This document shows positions 13,899-14,764 of a stretch of 14,764 bases of DNA, piece after piece (positions within the stretch are counted from its first letter, which is position 1; every line of letters begins with the position of its first letter). The notes below the pieces were generated by a model that was given only the letters and a program-made list of their open reading frames with translations, ran no database searches and was not told the DNA's origin. The position numbers and the translations under genes are program-made. Source of the DNA: Caulobacteraceae bacterium (lineage in GTDB: Bacteria > Pseudomonadota > Alphaproteobacteria > Caulobacterales > Caulobacteraceae); the NCBI GenBank assembly GCA_947501315.1, contig CANMXH010000035.1, positions 1 to 14,764 of the forward strand, in the 5' to 3' direction.

Positions 13899-14764
13899 AT
13901 GTCATTTCTTGCCTTGGCGCTGGCGGCTGGCCTGCTCTCGCAGACACCCGGTCAGGTTCAGGAACCCGCCGGCGGCGCTGTGGCGCAACTGGGGGATGTC
14001 GTCGTCGAGGGGCGTCGTCTCAGGTCCGTCGTCCAGAATTTCGTCGGTGAGGTCACAGCGCCCGCGACGGGCGACCGCGGCCCGGCACGCTGGAACGGCC
14101 CGGTCTGTATCGGTGTGGTCAATCTTCGCGCCGAGGTCGCCCAGTATATCGTCGACCGGGCGTCCGACGTCGCGCGTGAGCTGGGGCTGGAGGCCGGCGA
14201 GCCGGGTTGCGCCGCCAATGTCCTGATCATCGCCGCCGCCGACGGCCAGGCGGTCGCCGACGGCATCGTCGAGGAGCGTCGGCGGGCCTTTGTGCCGGGC
14301 GGCTCCGGCATGACGCGCACCCTGAGTGCCCTCGAGGATTTCCGGACATCCGATGCGCCCGTTCGGTGGTGGCATGTCAGCGCGCCGGTCGATTCCGAAA
14401 GCGGTGAACTGGCCACGCGCCTGCCGGGCCGGGATGCCCCGCAGATCGCCGTATCCCGTGCCTCGCGCATCCGGACGGACATTCGCGACGACCTGTTCAA
14501 GGCCATCATCGTCGTTGACATCGGCAAGGTGGACTCGATCTCCCTCACGCAGCTGGCGGACTACTGCACCCTGATCGCCCTGGCCCAGGTCGATCCGAAG
14601 GCTGATGTGGCGTCTTTCGAGACGATCCTGAACGTCTTCATCGACCCGGAAACTACCGGTCTGACCGGCTGGGACAGGGACTATCTGGCGGCCCTTTACG
14701 GGATCGAGCAGAACCGTCTGGGGTCTGCCCGCGGTGGCGAGATCGTCGATCTGATGATGCGCGC
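13899..14764 (+). CDS. Exported protein of unknown function, tandem paralogue 2, cut by window end
   Basis: The 288 complete codons visible give a close relative of the preceding gene's product. It has the N-terminal signal-like MSFLALALAAGLLSQTPG, Cys70 (GPVCIGVVNL) and Cys104 (EPGCAANVLI) at the same residue numbers, and APVRWWHVS at 153-161. The same C-terminal block is present: SLTQLADYCTLIALAQVDPK, ETILNVF and GLTGWDRDYLAALY. It lacks the Gly/Ser/Gln-rich stretch that paralogue 1 has at about 178-200 and carries an additional cysteine in LADYC. The ATG follows GAGGGG (13887-13892) with a 6-base spacer, a better start signal than that of paralogue 1. The stop lies beyond the right edge; by comparison only about 10-20 residues are missing. 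Confidence 0.85.
   Translation, partial: MSFLALALAAGLLSQTPGQVQEPAGGAVAQLGDVVVEGRRLRSVVQNFVGEVTAPATGDRGPARWNGPVCIGVVNLRAEVAQYIVDRASDVARELGLEAGEPGCAANVLIIAAADGQAVADGIVEERRRAFVPGGSGMTRTLSALEDFRTSDAPVRWWHVSAPVDSESGELATRLPGRDAPQIAVSRASRIRTDIRDDLFKAIIVVDIGKVDSISLTQLADYCTLIALAQVDPKADVASFETILNVFIDPETTGLTGWDRDYLAALYGIEQNRLGSARGGEIVDLMMR

Overview
The window is GC-rich bacterial chromosome, most likely from the Caulobacterales and plausibly Brevundimonas or a close relative. This inference rests on the bolA / J-domain gene / cobS neighbourhood that I recall from alphaproteobacteria, the alphaproteobacterial character of the proteins, strong G/C preference at third codon positions, and several starts without a Shine-Dalgarno sequence. 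I see no prophage, insertion sequence, CRISPR array, rRNA or tRNA.

Left part (1-2612): the 5' part of cobS (aerobic cobaltochelatase AAA+ subunit) runs off the left edge on the minus strand. A minus-strand J-domain gene and a divergent bolA lie to its right. Between cobS and the J-domain gene sits an apparent insertion. It holds a plus-strand VOC-fold gene whose TTG start adds a Tat-like lipoprotein signal, and a short decayed remnant of an ohr-type peroxidase gene.

Middle (2711-7346): a membrane-bound hybrid histidine kinase with a C-terminal receiver, a convergent gene of unknown function with a CPMC/HxxC/CPH zinc-like signature, an MscS-type channel gene, and a closely coupled threonine-aldolase-family PLP enzyme gene.

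Ergothioneine locus (7397-9605): one 719-codon gene encodes an EgtB sulfoxide synthase fused in frame to an EgtD histidine methyltransferase, in the opposite domain order to the fungal Egt1 enzyme. A 15-codon upstream ORF with its own ribosome-binding site ends one base before it. Behind it lies a long imperfect inverted repeat (9719-9917) that would pair completely, with two G-U pairs, in a minus-strand RNA.

Right part (9979-14764): a small KGG-motif stress protein and an MBL-fold hydrolase on the minus strand. Trigger factor (tig) follows on the plus strand, with a promoter-like element and an intrinsic-terminator-like hairpin in its leader. Last come two tandem paralogous exported proteins of unknown function with the same Cys pair and an RWWH motif; the second runs off the right edge.

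The genes are mostly housekeeping and stress functions: cobalamin synthesis, protein folding, osmotic release, thiol antioxidant synthesis and desiccation/stress proteins. The less ordinary items are the EgtB-EgtD fusion, the inverted repeat, the tig leader, the lipoprotein-type VOC gene with the ohr relic, and the tandem exported pair.
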